The notes beneath the pieces were generated by a model. The model had not been told where the DNA came from and ran no database searches. It saw nothing but the letters and a program-made list of their open reading frames with translations. A program made the translations under genes and the position numbers. Of a stretch of 64,000 nt of DNA, positions 7,720-15,205 are shown one piece after another (positions within the stretch are counted from its first letter, which is position 1; the number at the start of each line of letters is the position of its first letter). The DNA lies in the NCBI RefSeq assembly GCF_900099925.1, contig NZ_FNDE01000011.1, forward strand, positions 1 to 64,000. The letters run 5' to 3'. The DNA is from Aneurinibacillus thermoaerophilus. GTDB lineage: Bacteria; Bacillota; Bacilli; Aneurinibacillales; Aneurinibacillaceae.

Positions 7720-8610
7720 ATGAGTGAAAAAGTGACCCTTGGATTGATTCAAGTAAAATGCGGAGAAGATATTGAGCAAAACGTAGCCTATACGATTGAA
7801 AAAATAGAAGAAGCAGCTATGAAAGGTGCGCAAATTATTTGCTTACAGGAATTGTTCAATGTGCAATATTGCGGCCAAACGGTTTCTGTGAAAGGGTATG
7901 ACCTTGCGGAGCCTGTAGATAGCCCAACATTGCGGAAGATGGGCGAATTGGCAGGGCGCTTAGGGGTTGTTCTTATTGTGCCATTCTATGAGAAGGCAGG
8001 GCGCGGTGTATACTTTAACAGTGCGGTCGTATTCGATGCGGATGGCTCTTACCTTGGTACCACACGAAAAAATCATATTCCGGATGGGCCGCAGTACCAT
8101 GAGAAATATTATTTCATTCCTGGAAACACAGGTTATCCGGTGTATAAGACACGTTATGGAACAATCGGTATTGGGATTTGCTGGGATGAATGGTTCCCGG
8201 AAGTGGCCAGAATTCTGGCGCTACAAGGTGCGGAGATTTTGTTCTATCCTTCCGCGATCGGTTCCGAGCCGGATCATCCGGAGCTTTGCACCCGCCGGGC
8301 CTGGGAGAAGGCAATTTCTGCGCATGGCATTTCGAACGGTTTGTTTGTAGCGGCGGTAAATCGTGTGGGTCGCGAAAAGAATATGACGTTTTATGGTGGA
8401 AGCTTTGTCAGCAACCCGCTGGGTGAGATTATGCAGTCGCTGGATGATGAAGAGGGAATTTTAATTCAGGAAATTGACAAGAAGGAAATTGACTTTGCGC
8501 GTAATCTACTTCAATTTTTACGTGATCGTCGTCCGGAAACGTATGGTCTGCTGTTGAAGCAGGAGGCGCTTCCAACGAAAACTGTTTTCCCGGCTCCTGT
8601 TCGTTTATAG
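7720..8610 (+). CDS. Carbon-nitrogen hydrolase, N-carbamoylputrescine amidase-like
   Basis: This is an intact nitrilase-superfamily enzyme of 296 residues. The start at 7720 follows TTCAGGAGG at a good distance. The triad is complete: Glu in CLQELFN, Lys in TTRKNHIPDG, and Cys in IGICWDEWFPE. The segments KNHIPDGPQYHEKYYFIPG and ILFYPSAIGSEP closely follow plant and bacterial N-carbamoylputrescine amidase (AguB), which makes putrescine from N-carbamoylputrescine; beta-ureidopropionase is the alternative. No agmatine deiminase gene (aguA) is visible. It is the third gene of the sigma-54 operon, 57 bases after the deacetylase. Compare the co-regulated homologue at 2820, whose Cys is Thr. Confidence 0.88.
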   Translation: MSEKVTLGLIQVKCGEDIEQNVAYTIEKIEEAAMKGAQIICLQELFNVQYCGQTVSVKGYDLAEPVDSPTLRKMGELAGRLGVVLIVPFYEKAGRGVYFNSAVVFDADGSYLGTTRKNHIPDGPQYHEKYYFIPGNTGYPVYKTRYGTIGIGICWDEWFPEVARILALQGAEILFYPSAIGSEPDHPELCTRRAWEKAISAHGISNGLFVAAVNRVGREKNMTFYGGSFVSNPLGEIMQSLDDEEGILIQEIDKKEIDFARNLLQFLRDRRPETYGLLLKQEALPTKTVFPAPVRL

Positions 8611-8803
8611 TTATTGCTTTCTTTTACTGCTGTCTTCTGCATTTTTACAGGACGTTCTACTCTTCTTGAGGGACTGCGGCTTTGGCGCGGCAAGTCTAGT
8701 TGGTATACTCTTTTGAAAGAGATGATGATTTTTCTGGAAAAGGGAATATTTTGCTAATGATCAATTCAAAATAAAGGAGGGAGCAATGAAAGGAGTGAAT
8801 CGC

Positions 8804-9046
8804 ATGGCAAAAATTGCAGTGGAAAATACGTTAACAGATGTGAAGCAATATCTAGAGAGCCAGGGACATCAGGTGGTGGCCATGAACGAGGCAAACATCG
8901 CGGGCTGTGATTGTTGCGTTGTTTCCGGACAGGATATAAATCTAATGGGTATGGCAGACATGCTAACGAAAGCCTCCGTTATCAACGCGCAGGGAATGAC
9001 GGCGGAAGAAGTTCTTGAGGCGGTCAACCGCAACATACAGCGCTAG
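8804..9046 (+). CDS. YkuS/UPF0180 family protein
   Basis: This is an 80-residue conserved Bacillales protein of unknown function. MAKIAVENTLTDVKQYLESQ, GCDCCVVSGQDIN and VINAQGMTAEEV match the UPF0180 (YkuS) pattern throughout, including the vicinal cysteines of GCDCCV. The start at 8804 agrees with the family N-terminus (MA-K/R-IAVE) and has AAGGAG nine bases upstream; an in-frame ATG at 8786 with AAAGGAGG is also usable. A strong terminator follows at 9056, so it is probably monocistronic. The CDCC motif could bind metal, which is only a suggestion. Confidence 0.88.
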   Translation: MAKIAVENTLTDVKQYLESQGHQVVAMNEANIAGCDCCVVSGQDINLMGMADMLTKASVINAQGMTAEEVLEAVNRNIQR

Positions 9047-9055
9047 CGTTACACG

Positions 9056-9095
9056 AAGAAACAAGGATGCCAACAAAGGTGTCCTTGTTTCTTTT
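9056..9095 (+). terminator. Rho-independent terminator after the YkuS-like gene
   Basis: AAGAAACAAGGA (9056-9067) pairs with TCCTTGTTTCTT (9082-9093), followed by a short T-run. Confidence 0.85.
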
Positions 9096-9229
9096 ACCAC
9101 CGGGTGAAAATATAAAACCTTGTTTTTACAGGGGGAAAATAGGTCTTCGATGTTTACTTAAGCTGGGTATGGTATAATATGGTTGATGTCGTCTTTCAGC
9201 TTTTATCGAATCCGAATGCGCAGGTTAGG

Positions 9230-9278
9230 TTGAGAAGGGAAAAAGTATGTTTTATAATTGAAATTGATTATCATTATC
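9230..9278 (+). promoter_or_regulatory. Sigma-A promoter overlapped downstream by a Fur box
   Basis: TTGAGA (9230-9235), 17 bases, TATAAT (9253-9258) is a near-consensus sigma-A promoter. Immediately after it lies GAAATTGATTATCATTATC (9260-9278), matching 16 of 19 positions of the Fur consensus GATAATGATAATCATTATC. Fur bound here would cover the transcription start. The first downstream reading frame is the 41-codon ORF at 9295. A second TATAAT with an extended TG lies at 9173-9178. Confidence 0.8.
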
Positions 9279-9294
9279 TTTTTGAAGGACAAGC

Positions 9295-9420
9295 ATGAAA
9301 GTGCAGGTAGTTTCGGATATATATGAAATAGTGGCTTCTTATCTTTGTGAAACGAGGTGTCTTTCGTTTATATTGCAACATGCTGGAGAGATATTTCGTT
9401 CTCTTCAGACAGAATCATAG
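9295..9420 (+). CDS. Candidate Fur-regulated 41-residue protein
   Basis: ATG 9295 follows GAAGGA at about 6 bases and opens a 41-codon frame starting MKVQVVSDIYEIVASYL and ending SLQTES. It contains two cysteines (CETRC) and is mildly acidic. I do not recognise it. It is the first ORF after the Fur-boxed promoter, starting about 30 bases from the predicted transcript start. The same transcript could instead act mainly as a small RNA, in the manner of FsrA, ending at the hairpin at 9602-9690. Coding status is uncertain because the frame is short. Confidence 0.45.
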   Translation: MKVQVVSDIYEIVASYLCETRCLSFILQHAGEIFRSLQTES

Positions 9421-9601
9421 CTTCGCTTCTGACCAAACGGTTTGCACTGTTCTTTACCGGTATGTTATGCAGCATGACAGGTTTACGTGAAGCGTATATT
9501 CTTTCGCTTTCGTCTGTTTCGCGATAATAAATAAAGGCTCGTACTCGTTTGGTGTGAAAGAAGCAGTATTCAAGTTAGGGCTCTTCATAGAAAAAGGCGC
9601 A

Positions 9602-9690
9602 CAGGAAGAAGGGCGTATTATCTATCCGTGCTTCATCGCATCTGTGATAGATGAAAATTTCTCCTTCTTCCTGGGCTTTTGTTTTTTTTT
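9602..9690 (+). terminator. Long structured terminator ending the Fur-boxed transcript
   Basis: CAGGAAGAAGG (9602-9612) pairs perfectly with CCTTCTTCCTG (9663-9673), followed by TTTTGTTTTTTTTT. Inside the loop TTCATC (9632-9637) can pair with GATGAA (9650-9655), or ATCTATC (9620-9626) with GATAGAT (9646-9652); the two inner pairings exclude each other. It may also end the convergent ylaN transcript. Bases 9421-9601 show no other gene. Confidence 0.8.
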
Positions 9691-9747
9691 CGTTCCAGTA
9701 AAGCCCGAAGCCGTGTGGAAAGCGGAAAAAAGCATGCAACGGTTTAA

Positions 9748-10005
9748 TTACTGGCTCTGTCCTATTTTTTCTGAAATCCGCTTCTCCAATCCGTCTAGAA
9801 TTTCTCTTCCTTCTTCTTTGCTTAGCAGGTCAAGCCGTGTCAGAAAATCGATGACGCGCGACAGGCCAAACAACTGGGTATCGAGCACTTCTTCATAAAG
9901 CGGACATTTTGGCATTGTTAGATTATTGCGCTGGACCTCGATCAAACGTTCGATTTTATTGGCTTCTGCTTTGAGCAGTTCTAATGCTTGTGTTTTAATA
10001 TTCAT
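9748..10005 (-). CDS. ylaN: YlaN/UPF0358 iron-responsive protein
   Basis: This is an 85-residue cytosolic protein matching B. subtilis YlaN along its length: [41 protein letters not shown] and [11 protein letters not shown]. YlaN is known to bind iron, to interact with Fur, and to be dispensable when iron is supplied. Here it lies convergent to a Fur-boxed small transcription unit and near dps and pfeT, an arrangement that fits an iron-homeostasis neighbourhood. A ribosome site AAGGTGG precedes the ATG at 10005. It is monocistronic. Confidence 0.9.
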   Translation of the reverse strand: MNIKTQALELLKAEANKIERLIEVQRNNLTMPKCPLYEEVLDTQLFGLSRVIDFLTRLDLLSKEEGREILDGLEKRISEKIGQSQ

Positions 10006-10175
10006 ATAGTTGCCACCTTCTCCTTGTTTAACTTTACTCTGACGGAAGAATGATTATTTTTCTCACTTTACTTTGAGTATAGCAAAAAAGAAAAACATGT
10101 GTAGGTTATAATACACTTCCTTTGCAATTTCGATATTCATACCAAAGATAGATCATTCCAGAAAGGGACAGGAGA

Positions 10176-10679
10176 ATGAAAAGATTATGTATTGTTCCCT
10201 GCGGGGCAAGAAAAATATGGGATAAATATCCAGACGCTGGCCCGACCCGGGCCGATGAAGCATATATTAGTCCATTCGGCAAGGCATGCCGACGATATGC
10301 GGCACGCTTTTTTGATCGGTGGGTGATTTTATCGGCTAAATATGGTTTTTTGTTGCCGGATGACATTGTTCCAGAAAATTATGATCTTGCGTTTGATTCG
10401 AAACGTCCGGGCATTATTAGTACAAGACAGTTACAGGCACAGATGAAAGCAAAAGAATTGGATACGGTTTCGGAAATTGTCGTGCTCGGTGGCAAAAAAC
10501 ACCGCAGAGTGGTCACTGCGGTGTTCGGTGATGGGTATACATACCGTTTTCCGCTTAGCGATTGCAAAGGGATTGGCTATATGTTGCAACGTTTAAATCA
10601 GGCCGTCATGGAAGGAAAAGAGTTAGATGGAGAAAGCGCACGGGGAGGATTTTGTGAACCGCCGTTAGGCTCTAGGTGA
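10176..10679 (+). CDS. DUF6884-type protein
   Basis: This 167-residue protein has the pattern VPCGARKIW near the N-terminus, GPTRADEAYISPFGKACRRYA, then WVILSAKYGFLLPDD and ENYDLAF. These are the hallmarks of DUF6884, a family that resembles the YaaA/DUF328 fold in its ILSAKYGFL segment. The biochemical role is unknown to me. The last 25 residues (Gly/Glu-rich) look non-conserved. The ATG follows ACAGGAGA. It lies divergently from ylaN and before dps, with no obvious shared promoter. Confidence 0.7.
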   Translation: MKRLCIVPCGARKIWDKYPDAGPTRADEAYISPFGKACRRYAARFFDRWVILSAKYGFLLPDDIVPENYDLAFDSKRPGIISTRQLQAQMKAKELDTVSEIVVLGGKKHRRVVTAVFGDGYTYRFPLSDCKGIGYMLQRLNQAVMEGKELDGESARGGFCEPPLGSR

Positions 10680-10805
10680 AGTTTGGGATCTGGCTTCCGT
10701 TTTGCTCAACAAAGGGCTATCCTGCATCGGGGAAGCCGCCTGCTCCGAATATGAAGCTTCAAATAAATAACGAAATTGAAAGTTGAACATAATAGCTATA
10801 AGGTG

Positions 10806-10841
10806 TTGACATTTTTACACAAAAGAGTATAATGATTATAT
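10806..10841 (+). promoter_or_regulatory. dps promoter with PerR box
   Basis: TTGACA (10806-10811), 16 bases, TATAAT (10828-10833). Overlapping the -10 is GTATAATGATTATAT (10827-10841), 13 of 15 matches to the PerR consensus TTATAATNATTATAA. In B. subtilis the dps homologue mrgA is PerR-repressed, so the match agrees with known biology. Confidence 0.85.
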
Positions 10842-10902
10842 ATTTAATTGTAATAGTTTCAAATAAATAATTATTGTTATTAAATTAAAGGAGGAAAGAA
10901 CA

Positions 10903-11337
10903 ATGAAAAATGTGACAGAGGTATTGAATCGACAAATTGCTAACTGGACTGTATTGTACGTAAAATTGCACAATTATCATTGGTACGTGAAAGGAAGCCA
11001 ATTCTTCACCTTGCATGCAAAATTTGAAGAGTTTTATACAGAAGCAGCAGGTTATATTGACGAGCTCGCGGAGCGTTTGCTTGCCTTGAAAGGCGCCCCG
11101 GTTGCAACAATGCGTGAATGTCTTGAACTTGCTTCCGTGAAAGAAGCAACAAACCAGGAAGACGCACGTGAAATGGTGCAGACGCTTGTAAACGATTTTG
11201 AGCAAATAAACAAGGAATTGAAAGAAGGTATGGAACTGGCAGAAAAAGAAAATGATGAAGTAACAGGCGATATGTTACTTGCCATCCATTCTTCGCTTGA
11301 AAAGCATATCTGGATGCTAACTTCTTTCCTTGGGTAG
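10903..11337 (+). CDS. dps: Dps/MrgA ferritin-like iron-storage and DNA-protection protein
   Basis: This is a 144-residue four-helix Dps monomer. Twelve such subunits form a cage that oxidises Fe2+ with H2O2. The inter-subunit ferroxidase signature is visible as [10 protein letters not shown] with the metal His, then [25 protein letters not shown] supplying the second His and acidic ligands. The length is typical. AAAGGAGG lies seven to eight bases before the ATG. It has a PerR-boxed promoter and a strong terminator at 11401, so it is a single-gene peroxide-response unit. The other PerR target here, pfeT, is the next large gene. Confidence 0.95.
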   Translation: MKNVTEVLNRQIANWTVLYVKLHNYHWYVKGSQFFTLHAKFEEFYTEAAGYIDELAERLLALKGAPVATMRECLELASVKEATNQEDAREMVQTLVNDFEQINKELKEGMELAEKENDEVTGDMLLAIHSSLEKHIWMLTSFLG

Positions 11338-11400
11338 TGGACGACAGGCTAAGAATACGTTGGCGATTCAAAGATGAAGATAGCTAGGTAGAAAACGAAG

Positions 11401-11436
11401 AACGCTCTGGAAACCTTTTGGTTCCAGAGCGTTTTT
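11401..11436 (+). terminator. dps terminator
   Basis: AACGCTCTGGAA...CC and GGTTCCAGAGCGTT form a long stem with a TTTT loop, followed by a T-run ending at 11436. Confidence 0.9.
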
Positions 11437-11457
11437 TAAAGATATGTATATATGTTA

Positions 11458-11562
11458 TTATCTTTCCTTCCCGCTTGTCACGTTTGCAAATGAATACAGA
11501 AGGAACGGAGATGAGATAAGCAGCACGATAAATAATGCAGCTTCAATTGTATAAATGTCCAT
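11458..11562 (-). CDS. Candidate 34-residue single-pass membrane peptide behind a Fur-like palindrome
   Basis: ATG at 11562 opens 34 codons beginning MDIYTIEAALFIVLLISS, followed by PFLLYSFANVTSGKER. This gives one hydrophobic helix of about 20 residues and a short basic tail. AAGGAGTGGAG lies directly upstream. The promoter is near-consensus (TTGACT-N17-TATAAT on the minus strand) and is followed at once by a 27-bp near-palindrome with a Fur-like core. I know no family for it. The signals for transcription and translation are better than expected by chance. Small membrane peptides that tune transporters are a precedent, and the iron ATPase gene pfeT is the divergent neighbour. Confidence 0.65.
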   Translation of the reverse strand: MDIYTIEAALFIVLLISSPFLLYSFANVTSGKER

Positions 11563-11578
11563 AAATTCTCCACTCCTT

Positions 11579-11631
11579 AATTGAAAATAATTATTATCTT
11601 CAATTATAAAGCTGTGCTGGAACTTAGTCAA
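11579..11631 (-). promoter_or_regulatory. Promoter and Fur-like palindrome of the 34-residue ORF
   Basis: On the minus strand TTGACT (11631-11626), 17 bases, TATAAT (11608-11603). Downstream, half-sites AATTGAA (11579-11585) and TTCAATT (11599-11605) flank the core ATAATTATTAT; 12 of 13 base pairs of the 27-bp palindrome are symmetric. TGAAAATAATTATTA (11582-11596) matches the Fur 7-1-7 consensus at 12 of 14 positions. Confidence 0.75.
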
Positions 11632-11662
11632 TAAAAAATAGCCTATTTTTGTTTTTTTTTGC

Positions 11663-11699
11663 TTTTCAGCAGGAGAAAATTAGATTATAATAATTATAA
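11663..11699 (+). promoter_or_regulatory. pfeT promoter with a perfect PerR box
   Basis: TTTTCA (11663-11668), 17 bases, TATAAT (11686-11691). The 15-mer TTATAATAATTATAA (11685-11699) matches the PerR consensus at every specified position and covers the -10. B. subtilis pfeT (zosA) is a PerR target. Confidence 0.88.
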
Positions 11700-11770
11700 A
11701 TTAATTGCCTATAAGCAAAAAAATTAGCCTGAGACAAAAATGAAAATCATTCTTAACTAAACGCAGAATT

Positions 11771-11798
11771 ATGCTGCTGTCGTTCCTGACAGCAGCAT
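11771..11798 (+). repeat. Perfect 11-bp hairpin in the pfeT 5' leader
   Basis: ATGCTGCTGTC (11771-11781) pairs with GACAGCAGCAT (11788-11798) over a six-base loop. No T-run follows. The pfeT leader between promoter and start is about 150 bases, long enough for post-transcriptional control, but no known riboswitch is recognised. Confidence 0.6.
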
Positions 11799-11848
11799 TC
11801 GTGCTTTCTGCAGAAAAATTGAGATTTATTATCAGGGGGGAAACGAAG

Positions 11849-13780
11849 ATGAATGAAGCAAAACCGACATGTACATCATCTATGTTCGTACAATCTGATA
11901 TGAAACAAAAAGACTGGATACGGTCGCTTAAGCGGCATGGTGAAGGAATCGCTGCAGTTGTGTGTGGCGTATTTACATTTGCAGCTTGGATAATACAGCA
12001 CAATGCTTACACATGGTCTTTTATTTTGTATATTTTGGCATACTGTGTCGGCGGATATATGAAAACGAAAGAGGGAATTTTGACGCTAATCAATGAACGG
12101 GAACTTGACGTAAATTTGCTTATGTTGCTTGCGGCGGTAGGCGCGGCCAGCATCGGATACTGGTTCGAGGGCGCCATTCTCATCTTTATCTTTGCACTGA
12201 GTGGCGCGCTGGAAAGCTATACGATGATGCGCAGTTACCGGGATATCGCTTCGCTTATGGATTTAAAGCCAGAAACGGCACGTTTGTATAAAGATGGAAC
12301 GGAAAAACAGGTAAAAATTGAAGAACTACGGGTAGGCGATAAGATTATCGTGAAACCAGGTGAACGCATTCCAGCGGACGGCGTTATTAGAGAAGGAACG
12401 TCTTCTATAAACCAGTCTTCGATTACGGGAGAGTCGCTTCCGGTAGAAAAAAATGTGGAGGATACGGTATACGCCGGAACACTGAACGGGGAAGGCTCAC
12501 TTGTGATTGAGGTAACGAGCGAGAGCGAATCAAGTCTGTTTTCGAAAATTATCCGGCTTGTGCAGGAAGCGCAGAGTGAAATGCCGCCGTCCCAGCGATT
12601 CATTGAGCGCTTTGAAGGCATATACGCAAAAGTGGTGGTCGGAATTACGCTGCTGCTTATGCTCATTCCGTACTATGTGCTGGGCTGGAGTTGGTCTGAA
12701 GCATTATATCGTGCGATGGTCTTTCTTGTTGTTGCTTCCCCATGTGCGCTTGTAGCTTCTATTATGCCCGCGATGTTGTCCGCTATTTCCAATAGCGCCC
12801 GCAAAGGTGTACTTTTCAAAGGCGGGGCTCATTTGGAAAATCTGGCTGGTGTCCGTGCGGTAGCGTTTGACAAGACGGGGACATTAACGATAGGACGTCC
12901 TCAGGTAACCGATGTTATCCCATTGCAAGAATATAGTAAGGAAGAACTTCTTTGGATCGTTGGTTCTATAGAAAGCTTGTCGGAACATCCGATCGGTCGC
13001 GCAGTGACTGAGAAGGCGGAAGAAGCCGGACGACCATTGCATCGCCCGCAGCGAATGCAGGCGGTGACCGGATTCGGAGTTGTGGCTGAATTTGAAGGAC
13101 AAAGGTGGAAAATCGGCAAGGAAGCGTTTGTCGAAGACGATGAAGATATTACACATCTAACAGGAATCGTAAACCGCCTTGAGGGTGAAGGAAAAACAGT
13201 CATCTTTGCACAAAATGAGAGCGGACTCGCTGGGCTGCTTGCGGTGCAGGATACGCTTCGTCCAGAGGCGAAAGAAACGGTGGCATGGCTGAAGAACCTT
13301 GGGATTACTGTTGTCATGCTAACCGGTGATAAACGGGCGGCCGCTGAAGCCATCGCCGCTGAAGCGGGCGTGGACGAGGTATATGCGGAGTTGTTGCCGC
13401 AACAAAAAGTAGAAAGAATTAAAGCGCTGCGTGAGCGGTATGGTAAAGTGGCGATGATTGGCGATGGAGTGAATGATGCACCAGCGCTGGCTACCGCTTC
13501 GGTCGGCATCGCAATGGGAAACGCGGGCAGTGACGTGGCGCTTGACACGGCTGACTTAGTGCTGATGAACGATGATTTGAAAAAAATTCCTATGGCAATT
13601 CGTCTTGGTAAAAAAGCGGGTCGCGTGATCAAGCAAAACATTGCGTTTTCGCTGAGCATCATTATTCTTTTGATTCTTTCCAACTTTGCGCAGTCCCTTA
13701 CATTGCCGCTCGGCGTTATCGGACATGAAGGCAGCACGATTCTTGTGATTTTAAACGGTCTGCGGCTTCTTAGGGGGTAG
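11849..13780 (+). CDS. pfeT: PfeT-type P1B4 ATPase, peroxide-induced Fe(II) efflux pump
   Basis: This is a 643-residue heavy-metal P-type ATPase that exports Fe2+ from the cytosol. The start at 11849 follows CAGGGGGG; the upstream extension to 11771 is a leader hairpin. Motifs in order: TGES in SITGESLPVEK (actuator), the membrane metal site SPC in VVASPCALV, the phosphorylation motif DKTGT, SEHPIGRA, MLTGD, and the hinge GDGVNDAPAL. The last helix reads HEGSTILVILNGLRLL. SPC plus HEGST marks the P1B4 group (PfeT, formerly ZosA), as opposed to CPC pumps for Cu or Zn/Cd. No N-terminal CxxC metal domain is present. The perfect PerR box upstream agrees with B. subtilis regulation. Confidence 0.92.
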   Translation: MNEAKPTCTSSMFVQSDMKQKDWIRSLKRHGEGIAAVVCGVFTFAAWIIQHNAYTWSFILYILAYCVGGYMKTKEGILTLINERELDVNLLMLLAAVGAASIGYWFEGAILIFIFALSGALESYTMMRSYRDIASLMDLKPETARLYKDGTEKQVKIEELRVGDKIIVKPGERIPADGVIREGTSSINQSSITGESLPVEKNVEDTVYAGTLNGEGSLVIEVTSESESSLFSKIIRLVQEAQSEMPPSQRFIERFEGIYAKVVVGITLLLMLIPYYVLGWSWSEALYRAMVFLVVASPCALVASIMPAMLSAISNSARKGVLFKGGAHLENLAGVRAVAFDKTGTLTIGRPQVTDVIPLQEYSKEELLWIVGSIESLSEHPIGRAVTEKAEEAGRPLHRPQRMQAVTGFGVVAEFEGQRWKIGKEAFVEDDEDITHLTGIVNRLEGEGKTVIFAQNESGLAGLLAVQDTLRPEAKETVAWLKNLGITVVMLTGDKRAAAEAIAAEAGVDEVYAELLPQQKVERIKALRERYGKVAMIGDGVNDAPALATASVGIAMGNAGSDVALDTADLVLMNDDLKKIPMAIRLGKKAGRVIKQNIAFSLSIIILLILSNFAQSLTLPLGVIGHEGSTILVILNGLRLLRG

Positions 13781-13868
13781 TTTCTATTTTCAGCATGTTG
13801 ATAAACGCTTGCTTATATTGATTCACCTCGCATTCTACAGGAGATAAATCAAAGAAAGAAGAAAGAGG

Positions 13869-14357
13869 CTACTGACGCAACCTCTTTTTATAAGTAAGGA
13901 AGTAGTAATCATACGGATTTTTTGCATCTTTGACACCTTTTCGCTTAGAGATAAGTTCCCATTCTGACATATCGATTGTTGGAAGATAGGTGTCGCCCGG
14001 AAAGCTAGCTTTAATAAGCGTGAGGTAAAGCGTATCAGCCAGTGGAAGGAATAATGTGATGATTTGCGTTCCTCCGATAACATCGATCGGATCTCCGGAA
14101 AAGCGGGACAGCACTTCCTCTACGGAATGTAGAACCACGCAACCTTCCGCCTGGTAGTCCGGATTTTTTGTCAAAATCACATTTGTACGTCCTGGCAACG
14201 GCCGGCCGATCGATTCGTATGTTTTTCTGCCCATTACAATGACATGCCCCATTGTAAGGCTTTTAAAATGAGCGAGATCTGCCGGCAAGTGCCAGGGCAG
14301 CTTGTTTTCCTTTCCAATAACTCTGTTTTGATCCATAGCGACAACGATCGAAATCAT
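13869..14357 (-). CDS. folA: Dihydrofolate reductase
   Basis: This enzyme reduces dihydrofolate to tetrahydrofolate with NADPH. The 162 residues are full length. MISIVVAMDQNRVIGKENKLPWHLPADLAHFK carries the substrate-site region with the usual Asp of PADLAHFK; MGRKTYESIGRPLPGRTNVILT is the NADPH-binding signature; VIGGTQI and the C-terminal YYFLTYKK strand are typical. AAGGAG precedes the ATG. Thymidylate synthase, often its partner, is not adjacent: the upstream gene on the same strand is a DedA protein, 39 bases away, possibly co-transcribed. Confidence 0.95.
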   Translation of the reverse strand: MISIVVAMDQNRVIGKENKLPWHLPADLAHFKSLTMGHVIVMGRKTYESIGRPLPGRTNVILTKNPDYQAEGCVVLHSVEEVLSRFSGDPIDVIGGTQIITLFLPLADTLYLTLIKASFPGDTYLPTIDMSEWELISKRKGVKDAKNPYDYYFLTYKKRLRQ

Positions 14358-14396
14358 GTCAAAATCTCCTTAGGACTTTCTAAAATATGCTCATTC

Positions 14397-14996
14397 TTAG
14401 GATGCGGGTTTACTGCGCATCCGGATAGCCACCCAGAGCAGCACGATGCCCGCCAGCAACACGCCTAAAGCCAAAAGACCGTAATTATGGACAATCATTC
14501 CAATTTTGTCGATGTATTTGCCAAACAACCGGCCGATAATAAAAAAGGCAAGCGTCCAGATAAACCCGATTGTATAGGAAAAAAATGCGTAACGGATGAA
14601 TGGCATGCGCCCGATCCCCACTAGGTAAGGGACAAGATGGCGGACAATCGGGAGTGCATAGCTGATGCATAGCGAGTAAGAACCGTAACGTTGGACTAAG
14701 CCGTACGATTTTGAGAGATATTTATCTATATTTTTCTTTTTCTTGAGTTTATTCAGCATCGGTGGGCCCATTATTCGGCCAAGACCATAGCCGATAGAAA
14801 GGCCGGAGATGACTCCGAGATACGTAATACAAAAAGCGGTAACCGGGTGAAGCAGACCAAGAGAGGCTGCGAATCCTCCGGCCATGACCACCGCTTCATC
14901 GGGAATCGGCATGCCGATAATTCCAAGCCATAAGCAAAAAAATAAGGCAGCGTAACCGTATTGCCCGATAAGTGTTACAAGTGTGTCAGCGTTCAT
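14397..14996 (-). CDS. DedA-family membrane protein
   Basis: This integral membrane protein of the DedA/VTT superfamily has members that act as lipid (undecaprenyl phosphate or phospholipid) flippases. It has 199 residues from ATG 14996, chosen because GGGGG lies just upstream (a TTG at 15008 is the alternative). Family features include the re-entrant segment PIPDEAVVMAGGFAA, GYGLGRIMG, and the second half IVRHLVPYLVGIGRMPFIRYAFFSYTIG with the conserved Arg and Gly. About five hydrophobic segments are seen. The substrate is unknown. It may be co-transcribed with folA. Confidence 0.88.
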   Translation of the reverse strand: MNADTLVTLIGQYGYAALFFCLWLGIIGMPIPDEAVVMAGGFAASLGLLHPVTAFCITYLGVISGLSIGYGLGRIMGPPMLNKLKKKKNIDKYLSKSYGLVQRYGSYSLCISYALPIVRHLVPYLVGIGRMPFIRYAFFSYTIGFIWTLAFFIIGRLFGKYIDKIGMIVHNYGLLALGVLLAGIVLLWVAIRMRSKPAS

Positions 14997-15205
14997 AATA
15001 TCCCCCAATATGTCTATTTCTTTTCATTATAATAAAGTTTTAGACGGAATTGAAATGTGGTAAAAAATTACGATCATTATCGTGGATGAAATGTTTTATG
15101 ATACTTATTTTTATTTATGCAAGTGATGCGCTTTAGGAGAGCGGTAAAAAAGCAAACGAAAACTTCTTCTTGCAAAGCTTTTCCCAATCGGCTATTATAT
15201 TATTA

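Noticed and set aside
9554-9898. 114-codon plus-strand frame
   Set aside because: It runs through the structured terminator and into the opposite-strand ylaN gene; its Phe-rich stretch is only the terminator T-run translated.
11720-11750. A further Fur box (TGAAAATCATTCTTA) in the pfeT leader
   Set aside because: It matches only about 10 of 14 consensus positions and lies downstream of the PerR-controlled promoter; too weak to claim.
12901-13737. 278-codon open frame on the minus strand opposite pfeT
   Set aside because: It lies wholly inside the pfeT coding sequence, has a biased composition typical of an antisense shadow (Ser/Pro/Thr-rich), no ribosome site, and no recognisable domain.
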